Positions 1 through 9,166 of a stretch of DNA of 64,000 nucleotides are shown here, piece by piece (position 1 is the first letter of the stretch; each line of letters begins with the position of its first letter). Position numbers and translations under genes: made by a program. The notes under the pieces were generated by a model that had not been told where the DNA came from, did not search any database, and was given only the letters and a program-made list of their open reading frames with translations. The stretch is from the NCBI RefSeq assembly GCF_000143765.1, contig NZ_GL379770.1, positions 682,001 to 746,000 of the forward strand, read 5' to 3'. This DNA is from Sphingobacterium spiritivorum ATCC 33861. Lineage in GTDB: Bacteria; Bacteroidota; Bacteroidia; Sphingobacteriales; Sphingobacteriaceae.

Positions 1-492
1 AATTACGGATGAAGCCGCTTTTTTGGTTTCAGCAAGTACGACACCTATTCCTTGTGTTCCTTCAAGCAATTTGATGACCAGTGGCGCACCACCGACCATG
101 CTTATCAAGTCATCTACATCGGAGATCGTTCGTGCAAATCCTGTCACCGGGAGCCCGATACCGGCACCGGAAAGAATCTGCATACAACGCAGCTTGTCCC
201 GGGAACGGGTAATAGCCTGACTTGGGTTGGCTGAAATAACACCCATTACCTCAAATTGTCGTACAATAGCAGATCCATAAAAGGTAACAGACGAACCTAT
301 GCGCGGAATAATCGCATCGATAGGGCCTATCTCCTGACCACGATAATGAATGCTTGGGCTGTCCTGGCGGATGCCTACGTAACATTTGCTGTGATCCATG
401 ACCACACACTCATGCCCTCTTTTCTCAGCAGCCTCCACGAGTCTTCGTGTGGAATACAAAGATTTATTAGTTGAAAGAATAGCGATTTTCAC
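1..492 (-). CDS. rimK: RimK-type ATP-grasp glutamate ligase, partial (C-terminus outside window)
   Basis: RimK adds glutamate residues to the C-terminus of ribosomal protein S6 and can make poly-glutamate; it is a cytosolic ATP-grasp ligase. The first 164 codons are present, running off the left edge. The N-terminus [18 protein letters not shown] is the RimK-type Rossmann-like domain, and around residues 136-157 the stretch [20 protein letters not shown] is the family ATP-grasp signature. The start is a GTG at 490-492; there is no ATG in frame between it and the neighbouring gene and the N-terminus aligns with the family start there. It lies 62 bases downstream of a RimK-associated protease-like gene on the same strand, a pairing known in many bacteria. 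About half of the enzyme (most of the ATP-grasp domain) is outside the window. Confidence 0.93.
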   Translation of the reverse strand, partial: MKIAILSTNKSLYSTRRLVEAAEKRGHECVVMDHSKCYVGIRQDSPSIHYRGQEIGPIDAIIPRIGSSVTFYGSAIVRQFEVMGVISANPSQAITRSRDKLRCMQILSGAGIGLPVTGFARTISDVDDLISMVGGAPLVIKLLEGTQGIGVVLAETKKAASSVI

Positions 493-554
493 TGAACTGA
501 TAGTATTGTATTGTTATAACAAATGATATGCTGCTTGGTTTTCCTTTTGCAAAT

Positions 555-989
555 TTATAAGGAAGAGCTTTCTGAGAGGTTGTATTTTGAAACGTCTACA
601 AGGAATTTTTTGCTTATAAAATTTCGCCCAAGAAGCATTGGAAATTTCATGCCCGAACGATTTCGGAATGAAAGTTTAATATTATATAGTTGATCGAAGA
701 GTTTAATCTTAGTAAAGATCATATACCTGATCTCTGAATGTCCAAAAGAGCTTTTTACAACTCCCTGGCGTACTATCGGAAATCGGATGACACGCGTGCT
801 CTCTGTCTCAAAATCGTCGATGATCGTGCATTGTATAAATTTGTGTCCGTTTTCTTCTTCAATATGATATTCTTCACAATGAAGAACAGAAGTACGGGCA
901 CCTGTATCGATTTTTGCCTTAAAATTGTACAAGCCAAGTTCCGGCAGATCTACCGTTTCATACCAACCTATGGTTCGCATTTCAGCCAT
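555..989 (-). CDS. RimK-associated retropepsin-like aspartic protease family protein (PF05618, 'ATP-dependent zinc protease' in older annotation)
   Basis: This 144-residue protein carries the retropepsin-type motif KAKIDTGART near residues 24-33, where the Asp of DTG is the expected catalytic residue, and a second block PMLLGRNFI near residues 117-125 typical of the family's C-terminal part. The family was formerly called ATP-dependent zinc protease, but no zinc or ATP motif is visible; a retroviral-protease-like fold is the better description. Members are repeatedly found next to rimK and are proposed to trim glutamate tails made by RimK. Here it sits between purM (11 bases upstream) and rimK (62 bases downstream), so the three genes are probably cotranscribed. 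The family call is firm; the substrate is inference. Confidence 0.85.
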   Translation of the reverse strand: MAEMRTIGWYETVDLPELGLYNFKAKIDTGARTSVLHCEEYHIEEENGHKFIQCTIIDDFETESTRVIRFPIVRQGVVKSSFGHSEIRYMIFTKIKLFDQLYNIKLSFRNRSGMKFPMLLGRNFISKKFLVDVSKYNLSESSSL

Positions 990-1000
990 ATATCTACCGT

Positions 1001-2179
1001 TTATTCGTATTCAAATGTTCCGTAAGGGGAGTGGATGGTTACTTTTTTGCCTGAAGCCTCCTCCACACGTCCAACAATCTGCGCCGGAATACCAAACGAT
1101 TCAGAAATCGCAATAATGTCCTGAGCAATGTCTTCAGAAACGTACAATTCCATACGATGTCCCATATTGAAAACCTTATACATCTCCTGCCAGTCTGTTT
1201 TTGATTCTTTCTGTATCAGATCAAACAGTGGTGGAATAGGAAACAGATTATCTTTGATAACATGCACATTATCCACAAAGTGTAATACTTTGGTTTGTGC
1301 ACCGCCTGAGCAATGTACCATTCCGTCGATTTGCGAACGATATTTATCTAAAATAGTCTTGATAACCGGAGCATATGTGCGGGTCGGGGATAACACCAGT
1401 TTACCGGCCGTGATACTTTCTCCGTTTCCTGTTTCAACAGGATCTGTCAATCCTTTACCACCGGCAAATACCAGCTCATACGGAACAGCAGGATCAAAGC
1501 TTTCCGGATATTGTTCGGCAATTGCTTTATGGAATACATCATGACGGGCGGATGTAAGACCATTGGAACCCATTCCTCCGTTATATTCTTTTTCGTAAGT
1601 TGCCCGTCCGTATGAAGCAAGTCCGACAATTACATTTCCGGATTTGATGTTATGATTAGAAATTACGTCCTTACGAGGCATACGGCAAGTAACTGTACTG
1701 TCAACAATGATCGTACGTACAATATCTCCTACATCTGCAGTCTCTCCGCCTGTAGAGTAGATACCGATACCCATATCACGCAGTTCAGAAAGTATTTCTT
1801 CCGTTCCGTTGATGATTTCCGCAATCACCTCTCCCGGGATCAGGTTTTTATTTCTTCCGATAGTAGAAGACAACAGGATATTATCTGTTGCACCTACGCA
1901 CAGCAGATCGTCAAGATTCATAATAATAGCATCCTGTGCAATACCTCTCCATACGGAAGCGTCTCCTGTTTGTTTCCAGTATACATATGCTAATGAAGAT
2001 TTTGTACCTGCACCGTCTGCATGCATTATATTACACCATTCTTCATCACCAGCTAGAATATCAGGGATGATTTTACAAAAAGCTTTAGGAAATAATCCTT
2101 TATCAATGTTTTTGATTGCATTGTGTACATCCTCTTTACCTGCGGACACACCTCTTTGGTTGTATTTTAAATCTGACAT
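1001..2179 (-). CDS. purM: Phosphoribosylformylglycinamidine cyclo-ligase (AIR synthetase)
   Basis: PurM converts formylglycinamidine ribonucleotide plus ATP to aminoimidazole ribonucleotide in de novo purine synthesis. The 392-residue product has the family features: an N-terminal YNQRGVSAG segment, the DGAGTKSSLAY nucleotide-binding motif near residue 55, NLDDLLCVGA, and STGGETADV. It is longer than the roughly 345-residue E. coli enzyme, as is usual for the Bacteroidota form. I start at the ATG at 2179 (MSDLKYNQRG). A further in-frame start exists at 2203, but a TATTTTTG -7 box lies at 2187-2194, so transcripts should begin too far downstream to include it. The gene heads a probable purM / protease-like / rimK unit. 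Confidence 0.95.
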   Translation of the reverse strand: MSDLKYNQRGVSAGKEDVHNAIKNIDKGLFPKAFCKIIPDILAGDEEWCNIMHADGAGTKSSLAYVYWKQTGDASVWRGIAQDAIIMNLDDLLCVGATDNILLSSTIGRNKNLIPGEVIAEIINGTEEILSELRDMGIGIYSTGGETADVGDIVRTIIVDSTVTCRMPRKDVISNHNIKSGNVIVGLASYGRATYEKEYNGGMGSNGLTSARHDVFHKAIAEQYPESFDPAVPYELVFAGGKGLTDPVETGNGESITAGKLVLSPTRTYAPVIKTILDKYRSQIDGMVHCSGGAQTKVLHFVDNVHVIKDNLFPIPPLFDLIQKESKTDWQEMYKVFNMGHRMELYVSEDIAQDIIAISESFGIPAQIVGRVEEASGKKVTIHSPYGTFEYE

Positions 2180-2186
2180 CTTGGGG

Positions 2187-2194
2187 CAAAAATA
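2187..2194 (-). promoter_or_regulatory. Predicted -7 box of purM, 7 bases before the start codon
   Basis: On the minus strand the sequence reads TATTTTTG, matching the Bacteroidota TAnnTTTG element. The ATG follows after 7 bases, so the transcript should carry almost no 5' leader. No convincing TTTG -33 element is visible. Confidence 0.5.
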
Positions 2195-2232
2195 GTCAAT
2201 CATCCTGATATTTACAGGATAATTGGCGAATA

Positions 2233-2715
2233 TTAAACGGATTTGAGTATTGACCAGGAGTCTACCAGTTTGTCAAAGGAAAACCGGGCATTAGCAGGGC
2301 TGGTACTGGGTAGACTGTGATAGGATATCTGCGAAAGTCTCTTATGGTATCTATCATACAATTGCTTTGCTTTATTACCGTTAAAAATGACATGTTGTAT
2401 AGAGGTAACATGTTGTAAAAGACTGATAATATCATTAGGGAGTTCTGAAAGTATAGCTGTATCCATACTCCCCGGACGTATTGCTGAAGCACAGGTATCC
2501 CAGAGTGCAATATGATGATCTTCCAGAAGCTGAATGCGTTTGGAATAATCAGATTCATATTTTTTTTCCATAAGATGAAATAACAATTTCCAGAACCGGT
2601 TTTGCGGATGTGCATAATACTGCTGCTGCTCCAGGGATTTATCTCCGGGTAAAGAACCCAGAATTAAAAATTTTGGTGAAAGTCCACATACAGGGGGGAA
2701 AGATTCTTTAAGCAT
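2233..2715 (-). CDS. Hypoxanthine-DNA glycosylase-like protein (uracil-DNA glycosylase superfamily, family 6)
   Basis: The 160-residue product belongs to the uracil-DNA glycosylase fold group that includes DNA-deoxyinosine glycosylases. Visible family landmarks are LILGSLPGDKS at residues 17-27, followed by YAHPQNRFW at 34-42 (active-site region), and LPSTSPAN at 135-142 (the C-terminal DNA-intercalation motif region). The expected role is base excision repair of deaminated adenine (hypoxanthine). The length suits the family. It lies 53 bases upstream of purM on the same strand, and a near-consensus TAATTTTA box sits just before its ATG. The subfamily assignment, HDG rather than Mug, rests on the PGDKS and HPQNRFW blocks and is likely but not certain. 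Confidence 0.8.
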   Translation of the reverse strand: MLKESFPPVCGLSPKFLILGSLPGDKSLEQQQYYAHPQNRFWKLLFHLMEKKYESDYSKRIQLLEDHHIALWDTCASAIRPGSMDTAILSELPNDIISLLQHVTSIQHVIFNGNKAKQLYDRYHKRLSQISYHSLPSTSPANARFSFDKLVDSWSILKSV

Positions 2716-2774
2716 ATCCTAAAATTACAAAAAACACCAAATTTATTAGTCATATCAGTTTCAGATAGCAGATT

Positions 2775-3722
2775 TCAATGATGATGTTCATGTTTTGTTG
2801 GTTCAGCTCTTATATTACACAGTATAGAATTATTATGTTGATTAGCGGAGGTTTCCAATTGAATAGTTATATGATGAATGTTTAAGTGTTCCAAATCGTG
2901 TTCTATTTTACGAAGCATTTTTTCGCTTTCCTCAATTGTCATTTTTTCATCAACTACAGCATGGCAGGTCAATGCATTTAGTCCGCTGGTGATTGTCCAT
3001 ATGTGCAGGTCATGTATATTGTTAATACCTTTAGTACTCAGCATCTTTTTTGTTACTTTTTCAACTTCAACATTATTCGGAGTGCCTTCCATAAGAACAT
3101 GTATTGCAGATTTAGTAACTATATAACCGCTTCTTAATACCAGTAGAGAAACGATAACACTTGCCAGCGGATCAGCCCAGCCCCAGCCGAAAAACATAAT
3201 GAGTAATGCAGCAATGATAGCACCAACCGATCCCAGCATGTCACTTAATACATGTAGATAGGCCCCCCGCATATTGAGATTTTCCTTCACATCCGCACCA
3301 CGCATCATTATCCACGCCACAAGTACATTTATCAATAAGCCTATAAATGCAATTATGAGCATTCCTTTTGATGCAATCTCTGGCGGATTTTGGAAGCGTT
3401 CAACAGCTTCATAAATAATATAAGCTGAAATCAGTATTAATGTTGCGCCATTGATGACTGCCGCCAATATTTCAAATCGTTTGTAGCCATATGTTTTTCC
3501 ATAATCAGCTACTTTGTTGCTGAATGTAAAAGCCATCAGGGCGATGAAAAGCGAAATGGCATCACTCAACATATGTCCTGCATCTGCTAATAAGGCAAGG
3601 CTATTTGTAATCAATCCACCAATAACCTCTACTGCCATATAAAATGTGATAATTACCAGGCTAATGGTTAAGGTCTTTTTATTCGCAGTGTGCGATTGGC
3701 TATGCTCGTGATTATTTCCCAT
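2775..3722 (-). CDS. czcD: Cation diffusion facilitator, Zn/Co/Cd efflux transporter (CzcD/ZitB type)
   Basis: CDF proteins export Zn2+, Co2+ or Cd2+ across the inner membrane in exchange for protons. The 315-residue product has six predicted transmembrane helices, a histidine-rich N-terminus and a C-terminal EHHH tail. The two metal-site pairs are present: His50/Asp54 (with Asp47) in helix 2 and His157/Asp161 in helix 5. A cytoplasmic domain follows from about residue 210. The Zn-type HxxxD arrangement favours zinc as the main substrate. The gene is AT-rich compared with purM beside it and stands alone on the minus strand, divergent from the TonB receptor gene at 4069. No metal-responsive regulator lies next to it. 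Confidence 0.9.
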   Translation of the reverse strand: MGNNHEHSQSHTANKKTLTISLVIITFYMAVEVIGGLITNSLALLADAGHMLSDAISLFIALMAFTFSNKVADYGKTYGYKRFEILAAVINGATLILISAYIIYEAVERFQNPPEIASKGMLIIAFIGLLINVLVAWIMMRGADVKENLNMRGAYLHVLSDMLGSVGAIIAALLIMFFGWGWADPLASVIVSLLVLRSGYIVTKSAIHVLMEGTPNNVEVEKVTKKMLSTKGINNIHDLHIWTITSGLNALTCHAVVDEKMTIEESEKMLRKIEHDLEHLNIHHITIQLETSANQHNNSILCNIRAEPTKHEHHH

Positions 3723-4068
3723 AATTTATTGTCTTTTAAATTTAAACCTAAGCTGTAAGCATAGTCTTTTTGAATAAACATTGTAAAATTGACAAATATA
3801 TCGTGGCTATCTGTTATAGAATTTTGTGTTTAATTTGTAAGATTCACAGATTATCTAACTGATTCTTTTTATTTTCCTGAAATAAGCTGTTTAACAGGCT
3901 ATCCACAAATGAAAATATCCCAAACTCTATGAAAGTTTCTATGTATTCACAGGATCTGTATACATAATATTTCATTCTGTATAAAAACAGAGTTATTCTA
4001 TCTATTTTCTAAAAATACCAATCCACTATAACTGACTTTTGTGCTTAATAAAGAATAAAAAAACAGTT
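3723..4068. other. Divergent intergenic region between czcD and the TonB receptor gene
   Basis: This very AT-rich region of 346 bases must hold both promoters. A near-consensus GACTTTTG (one mismatch to TAnnTTTG) lies at 4034-4041, about 28 bases before the receptor ATG. I see no open reading frame, convincing inverted repeat or RNA gene in the rest. Confidence 0.5.
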
Positions 4069-6402
4069 ATGAGATATTTAAATATTATCATTTTTCTTTT
4101 TGTGTCAAATTTTGCATTGGCACAAAAAGAACAGCTCACCCAAAATGTTCGGGGTATTGTTACAGAACAAATTTCAGGGAAAAAGTTAACAGAGGTGACA
4201 ATAGCACTGGAAAACAAATGGTTGAAAACCTCTACAGATAGAGAAGGTAAATTTTATTTAAGAGATGTTCCTTTAGGGCGATACACCTTGTATGCACATT
4301 CGATAAATCATGAAACTTTTGTTTTAAAAGACGTTTTAGTTGGTTCGGCAAAAGAAGTGTTTCTGGAGATAGAGTTACTTGAAACCAGTACAACACTTGA
4401 AGAGATCCTGATAACTTCCAAAGCAAACAAGGAAAATTCTTTGAATAAAATGTCACTGTCAGGATCACAAATGTTTAGCGTAGAAGAAGCCAGCCGATTT
4501 GCCGGCGGAATGCACGATCCCGGTAGGTTGGTCAGTAATTATGCAGGAGTTACCACTTCAGGGACGACAAACAATGGAATCTCCATCCGGGGGAATGCGC
4601 CCAGACTGTTGCAATGGAAATTAGAGGACGTAGAAATCCCTAATCCTAATCATTTTGCAGATATTGATGTATTAGGTGGTGGATTTTTATCTGCCTTGAG
4701 TGCCAATGTGCTTGCAAATTCTGATTTCTTCATCGGGGCATTTCCTGCAGAATACAGTAATGCCGTTTCAGGGGTATTTGATATGCGGTTACGCAACGGA
4801 AACAATGAGAAATTTCAGCATACTTTTCAATTGGGAATGCTGGGGATAGATTTTGCTTCCGAAGGTCCGATAAGCAGAGAAAATAATTCATCCTACATTT
4901 TCAACTACCGCTATTCAACAACAGCATTACTTGCCAAACTACAACGAAACAAAAATATGGGTGGTACACTGGGGTATCAGGATCTGAATTTCAAATTAAA
5001 TTTTCCTACCCCAAAAGCAGGTACTTTCTCCTTATGGGGAACAGGACTGATAGATGAAGTTAAACCTTCTTTAGAGAAAGAAAACGAACAAAAATATCTG
5101 GATGAAGGTATTCTTTCTTCTGCGAATCAAAAGTCCGGAGCAATGGGATTATCTCACCGTTATTTTTTCAAAAACTATAAAACATCTCTAAAAACAACAC
5201 TTGCCACTACACATTTGGGAAATCATATTTCAGAAGAGTTTCGGGATCTGAATGAAAACAGAAGTCCGAGAACGGATATGACATCCAATACCACCAACCT
5301 TGTTTTTACATCGGCAATAACGCATCAATTCTCACCCGGTCATACCAACAAAACAGGAGTTACTTTTACGAACATTCATTACAATATGAATCTTGACTTT
5401 ACACCCTATTTTCAGCGTCCTCTTGAAAATTTCAACAATGCCACAGGAAATACAAACCTCATAACAGCATACACGCAATCACTCATCAACGTTACAGATG
5501 GACTAACTTTATCCGCAGGACTGAATGTGCAGCATTTATCACTTAATGGAAAAACATCTATTGAGCCAAGGGCCACACTGAAATGGCAGACAAACGACCA
5601 AAACTCTTTGGCTTTAGGTTATGGATTGCATAGTCGCATGGAGAAAGCAGATGTTTATTTTGTAAAGGACGTTAATGGTAATCTCGCAAATAAAAATCTG
5701 AATTTCACAAAAAGTCACCATTTTATGCTTACCTATATGCACAAAATATCAGACAATATGAATTTGAAAGTAGAACCTTACTTCCAGTCGTTATATGATG
5801 TTCCTGTTTCCGAAACCGGCTCTTATTCTATCCTTAACCGAAAAGATTTTTATATAACACAATCTCTGGTAAGCGAAGGGAAGGGAAAGAATTATGGGGT
5901 AGACATCACATTTTCGAAGTATCTGACAAACGGAATGTATTATATGCTGACAACTTCACTTTTTCAGTCCAGATATCAATCGGCAGACGGACATTGGTTT
6001 GACACAAGGTATAATCGTAGATTTGTTGCAAACGGATTAATAGGGAAAGAATGGATGCTGGATCGCAATATGTTAAGCGTCAATCTGAAATTAACTACGA
6101 TGGGTGGACAACGTTATACCCCTGTTGACAAGGCTGCGACTCTTGCTCATCCGGATAAAGAAGTGCAATACGATGAAAGCCGCCAGTTTTCAGAGCAGTT
6201 TTCGCCCATGTTCATTGGTGATTTTTCTATTAGTTATAAAATGAATCGCAGGAAAACAGCACATACATTTTCGTTGAAAAGTGTGAATGCGACACGTCAG
6301 AAAGAATATTTAAAACATAAGTATAATATCATTACAGAAAATATTGAACCCGTTTATTCAACTAATTCTTTGTTTAATGTTAGTTATAAAACTGATTTTT
6401 AA
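4069..6402 (+). CDS. TonB-dependent outer-membrane receptor with N-terminal carboxypeptidase-regulatory-like domain
   Basis: The 777-residue product begins with a signal peptide (MRYLNIIIFLFVSNFALAQ), followed by a CarboxypepD_reg-like beta-sandwich (about residues 25-110), a plug domain (RGNAPRLLQWKLEDVEIPNP region) and a long barrel rich in alternating aromatic residues. It is expected to take up an unidentified ligand across the outer membrane with TonB energy. I use the ATG at 4069 because it directly opens the signal peptide; a TTG ten codons upstream would add charged residues and overlaps the probable promoter. The stop lies 15 bases before a LytS-like gene, so receptor and the following three signalling genes look like one operon. 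The ligand cannot be told from sequence. Confidence 0.88.
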   Translation: MRYLNIIIFLFVSNFALAQKEQLTQNVRGIVTEQISGKKLTEVTIALENKWLKTSTDREGKFYLRDVPLGRYTLYAHSINHETFVLKDVLVGSAKEVFLEIELLETSTTLEEILITSKANKENSLNKMSLSGSQMFSVEEASRFAGGMHDPGRLVSNYAGVTTSGTTNNGISIRGNAPRLLQWKLEDVEIPNPNHFADIDVLGGGFLSALSANVLANSDFFIGAFPAEYSNAVSGVFDMRLRNGNNEKFQHTFQLGMLGIDFASEGPISRENNSSYIFNYRYSTTALLAKLQRNKNMGGTLGYQDLNFKLNFPTPKAGTFSLWGTGLIDEVKPSLEKENEQKYLDEGILSSANQKSGAMGLSHRYFFKNYKTSLKTTLATTHLGNHISEEFRDLNENRSPRTDMTSNTTNLVFTSAITHQFSPGHTNKTGVTFTNIHYNMNLDFTPYFQRPLENFNNATGNTNLITAYTQSLINVTDGLTLSAGLNVQHLSLNGKTSIEPRATLKWQTNDQNSLALGYGLHSRMEKADVYFVKDVNGNLANKNLNFTKSHHFMLTYMHKISDNMNLKVEPYFQSLYDVPVSETGSYSILNRKDFYITQSLVSEGKGKNYGVDITFSKYLTNGMYYMLTTSLFQSRYQSADGHWFDTRYNRRFVANGLIGKEWMLDRNMLSVNLKLTTMGGQRYTPVDKAATLAHPDKEVQYDESRQFSEQFSPMFIGDFSISYKMNRRKTAHTFSLKSVNATRQKEYLKHKYNIITENIEPVYSTNSLFNVSYKTDF

Positions 6403-6417
6403 TTTCGAAATTTGTAA

Positions 6418-7434
6418 ATGTCTGATTCAGAAAACAAAAATATAGTTTCCGACCTTTTGACAGAACCACAATACAGGGGTTTAAGGTACCTTTTTGTCTT
6501 TGTAGCTATTCTTGCGACTACCTTGTCACAGTCATTTTTTGTCTTTGGTAAAAGTGCAGAAATATCAACGGGAACAATTTATTTTTTTGGAGCAGCACTG
6601 GCACTTTCCACATTTATCATTATTTATTTCAATGTAAGCTACTTTGCACCTTATTATTTGTCAAAAAAAGAATATGCGAGTTATTTGCTGATTTTATTTT
6701 TACTCGTCTCCATTCTGGTCTTTGCAAAGGGTGCCGGTGAATTTTATTTGTTTGCCACAGCTGGCATTCAAAAGCATGTGAATATGATTACCATATTAGA
6801 TGGATTATCTAATATGGTACTCTATTCCATTTGTGTAGCAAGTACTTCTATCGGAATTATATTCAGACAACTATTAGAAGATAAAACAAAAATAGAAAAC
6901 CTGGAGAGTAAGCAATTAAGAAACTCCATCGAAGAAATTAAGAACCGTATCCAACCGGCGTTTTTGTATGCTACACTCGATTATACATCAAAAATCGTAA
7001 AATCCAAACCTATACAGGCATCAGATACCCTTTACAAGTTGAGCGATCTCTTGAGATATCAGTTGTATGACAGTACACGGCATCAGGTGTTATTGACTTC
7101 GGAGATTGCATTTATCCGCAATTATTTATTAATACATCAGCAAAACAATGAAGGTAATTTTTCCTTTGAAGTCATTATGAACGGTAACTGCAATAAGCTT
7201 ATTGCTCCCTCAGTATTTACCCCCTGTATTGAAGTGCTGATAGGGCTTAATGCAACAAATATTTGTGCTGATTTTTCAATTCAAGGTGAAGAGGTAGAAT
7301 TAAAACTCCTGGTATCAGGAATTGATGAAGAAAATGATTTTAATGAGGCATTCAAAAAATTGAAATCCGTATATGAAAATCCTATTTTAATAAAAAAAGC
7401 TGCTAACAACCTAAAAATACGGATAAGAGTATGA
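6418..7434 (+). CDS. LytS-like membrane protein lacking kinase residues (pseudo-histidine kinase)
   Basis: The 338-residue protein has four predicted membrane helices in its first 150 residues and then a region aligning with the His_kinase domain of LytS-type sensors. The usual block with phospho-acceptor histidine (NPHFLFN) reads QPAFLYA here: Ala181 replaces the histidine. The later ATP-binding N-box, normally FVENAxKH, reads FTPCIEVLIG, and no G-box is recognisable. Neither autophosphorylation nor ATP binding is expected. The reading frame is otherwise intact, is about as long as the active kinase next to it, and overlaps that gene by 4 bases, so it is unlikely to be a decayed remnant. It may be an allosteric or heterodimer partner of the kinase at 7431. 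Function is inference. Confidence 0.8.
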   Translation: MSDSENKNIVSDLLTEPQYRGLRYLFVFVAILATTLSQSFFVFGKSAEISTGTIYFFGAALALSTFIIIYFNVSYFAPYYLSKKEYASYLLILFLLVSILVFAKGAGEFYLFATAGIQKHVNMITILDGLSNMVLYSICVASTSIGIIFRQLLEDKTKIENLESKQLRNSIEEIKNRIQPAFLYATLDYTSKIVKSKPIQASDTLYKLSDLLRYQLYDSTRHQVLLTSEIAFIRNYLLIHQQNNEGNFSFEVIMNGNCNKLIAPSVFTPCIEVLIGLNATNICADFSIQGEEVELKLLVSGIDEENDFNEAFKKLKSVYENPILIKKAANNLKIRIRV

Positions 7435-8462
7435 TTAACAAATTAAATAGTCTTACCTCTCAACTACTATGGGAAACTGGTTTCAGATTTTTGCGTCATC
7501 TGCTGATTTTTCTGATGGTCAGCCTGATAACAATGAATATTTTATGGGATGAACCCATCAGAATTTTGCCCGACAGGTATATGGCCTGGATAATTTATTT
7601 ACTATTATTTTTAACGGTTATATATATCAATATGTATGGGCTTGTCCCAAAGTTGCTGCTACCGGGGAAAATAAAAAAATACCTTTTTGCAGTTGCCGGA
7701 TTAATGTTTTTTTTTCTAATATCTGTCGGGACTCTTCAGAATGTCGCTGACGAAGACAGCATTCCTTTAAGAACACCTCCGATTATAGGTATTCTGTCTG
7801 GTCTGGCAACTTTTATGTTATTTATTACCGGTCTTACAGCATTACAATTTTTTAAATACCGGCTCCGGAACCAGCAAAAAATCAATCAGTTGGAAAAAGC
7901 TACAATGGAGATAGAACTGGCAAATCTGCAAAGCCAGATCAATCCTCATTTTTTGTTCAATATGCTGAATAATGCAAACATAATGGTAGAAGAAGACGCT
8001 AAAAAATCATCCGAAATATTATCCAGGTTTAATGCCTTGCTTCAATATCAGGTCGAGAAAGGAGCTGCGAAATCAGTAACATTGAATGAAGAAATTATTT
8101 TTTTAAATGATTATCTGAATTTAGAAAAACTACGTAGAGACAGATTTAATTTTGTGATAGAACCTGACGATTTTGTTGATGTGGATTTACCCCCATTATT
8201 ATTTATCCCTTTTGTAGAAAATGCCGTAAAGCACAATCCGGAAAACGATGCTTTCATAGAAATTACGTTTCAGAAAAGTGGTAATGCATTACGTTTTGTA
8301 TGTAGAAACAATAAGCCCAAATCGGTTGTAGTTAAAAAAGAGGGAGGAATAGGTTTATCGAACATACAACAAAGATTAAATTTACTCTTTGAAAAAAAAC
8401 ACAGCCTCCAAGTTTTAAATGAAAAGGATGTTTACATAGTAATTATGGAAATAGAATTATGA
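7431..8462 (+). CDS. LytS-family sensor histidine kinase
   Basis: The 343-residue product has four predicted membrane helices in the first 145 residues, a short linker likely to form a coiled coil, and a complete His_kinase domain with the acceptor block SQINPHFLFNMLNN (His173). The ATP-binding N-box FVENAVKHNP and a GIGLSNIQQRL G-box are also present. It should phosphorylate the LytTR regulator encoded next, whose start overlaps its stop by 4 bases. It also overlaps the preceding pseudokinase gene by 4 bases, implying translational coupling of all three. There is no extracytoplasmic sensor domain, so the signal is probably sensed in the membrane or through a partner. Confidence 0.9.
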   Translation: MINKLNSLTSQLLWETGFRFLRHLLIFLMVSLITMNILWDEPIRILPDRYMAWIIYLLLFLTVIYINMYGLVPKLLLPGKIKKYLFAVAGLMFFFLISVGTLQNVADEDSIPLRTPPIIGILSGLATFMLFITGLTALQFFKYRLRNQQKINQLEKATMEIELANLQSQINPHFLFNMLNNANIMVEEDAKKSSEILSRFNALLQYQVEKGAAKSVTLNEEIIFLNDYLNLEKLRRDRFNFVIEPDDFVDVDLPPLLFIPFVENAVKHNPENDAFIEITFQKSGNALRFVCRNNKPKSVVVKKEGGIGLSNIQQRLNLLFEKKHSLQVLNEKDVYIVIMEIEL

Positions 8463-9166
8463 ATTGTATAATCGTAGATGATGAGCCTATCGCTCGTATT
8501 GGTATCGAAAAACTGTTGAAAAATATTGAAAATCTTGAACTAACCGGAAGTTTTGAAAATGCTTACACTGCTTCTTTATTTATCAGAGAAAACGCTGTTG
8601 ATCTTATTTTTCTGGATATTCAAATGCCCGGCCTGAACGGTTTGGAATTTGCAAAACAAGTCGGAAATACCACACTTATTATTTTTACAACCGCTTTTGC
8701 AGAATTTGCAATAGATAGTTACGAAGTGGATGCAATAGATTATTTGGTAAAACCTATTCAACCTAACCGATTTAAAAAAGCAGTAACCAAAGCGATTTCC
8801 TATCATAAAATGCTGGTTAACGAAGAAAAAAATCTGCTAACTGATCAGATAGAAGGCGAATTTGTATTTATAAAATCCGACCGGAGATATTTTAAAGTGG
8901 TTTTTAAAGATATTTTATTTATTGAGGGTTTGAAGGATTATGTTATTATTCATACAGAAAATCAAAAGCTAATTACACACACGAATCTGAAGAATGCGCA
9001 TACCTTATTACCATCAAAGAATTTTTTAAGGGTCAACCGTTCGTATATTATCAATAAAGACCGGATCGATTCTTTCAGCAATAATGATGTATTCATTGGG
9101 GACAATGAGATAAGTATCGGTAATTTTTACAGGGAAGATTTCCTGAAAGAAATTATGAAACATTAA
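8459..9166 (+). CDS. LytTR-family response regulator
   Basis: The 235-residue product has a receiver domain (residues 1-120; acidic pair near Asp7/Asp8, phospho-acceptor Asp53 in FLDIQMPGLNG, conserved Lys in YLVKPI) and a LytTR DNA-binding domain (about 135-235, with FLRVNRSYIIN typical of the family). It is the output of the kinase at 7431 and closes the receptor / pseudokinase / kinase / regulator operon. Likely targets include its own operon, but no LytTR-type direct repeat was recognised upstream of 4069. No clear terminator follows. Confidence 0.92.
   Translation: MNCIIVDDEPIARIGIEKLLKNIENLELTGSFENAYTASLFIRENAVDLIFLDIQMPGLNGLEFAKQVGNTTLIIFTTAFAEFAIDSYEVDAIDYLVKPIQPNRFKKAVTKAISYHKMLVNEEKNLLTDQIEGEFVFIKSDRRYFKVVFKDILFIEGLKDYVIIHTENQKLITHTNLKNAHTLLPSKNFLRVNRSYIINKDRIDSFSNNDVFIGDNEISIGNFYREDFLKEIMKH

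Noticed and set aside
1809..2195. 128-codon plus-strand frame opposite purM
   Set aside because: It lies wholly antisense to purM, shows no domain or signal pattern, and its existence follows from codon usage on the other strand.
4039..4068. Upstream TTG start for the TonB receptor
   Set aside because: It would put a charged segment before the signal peptide and lies within the probable promoter.
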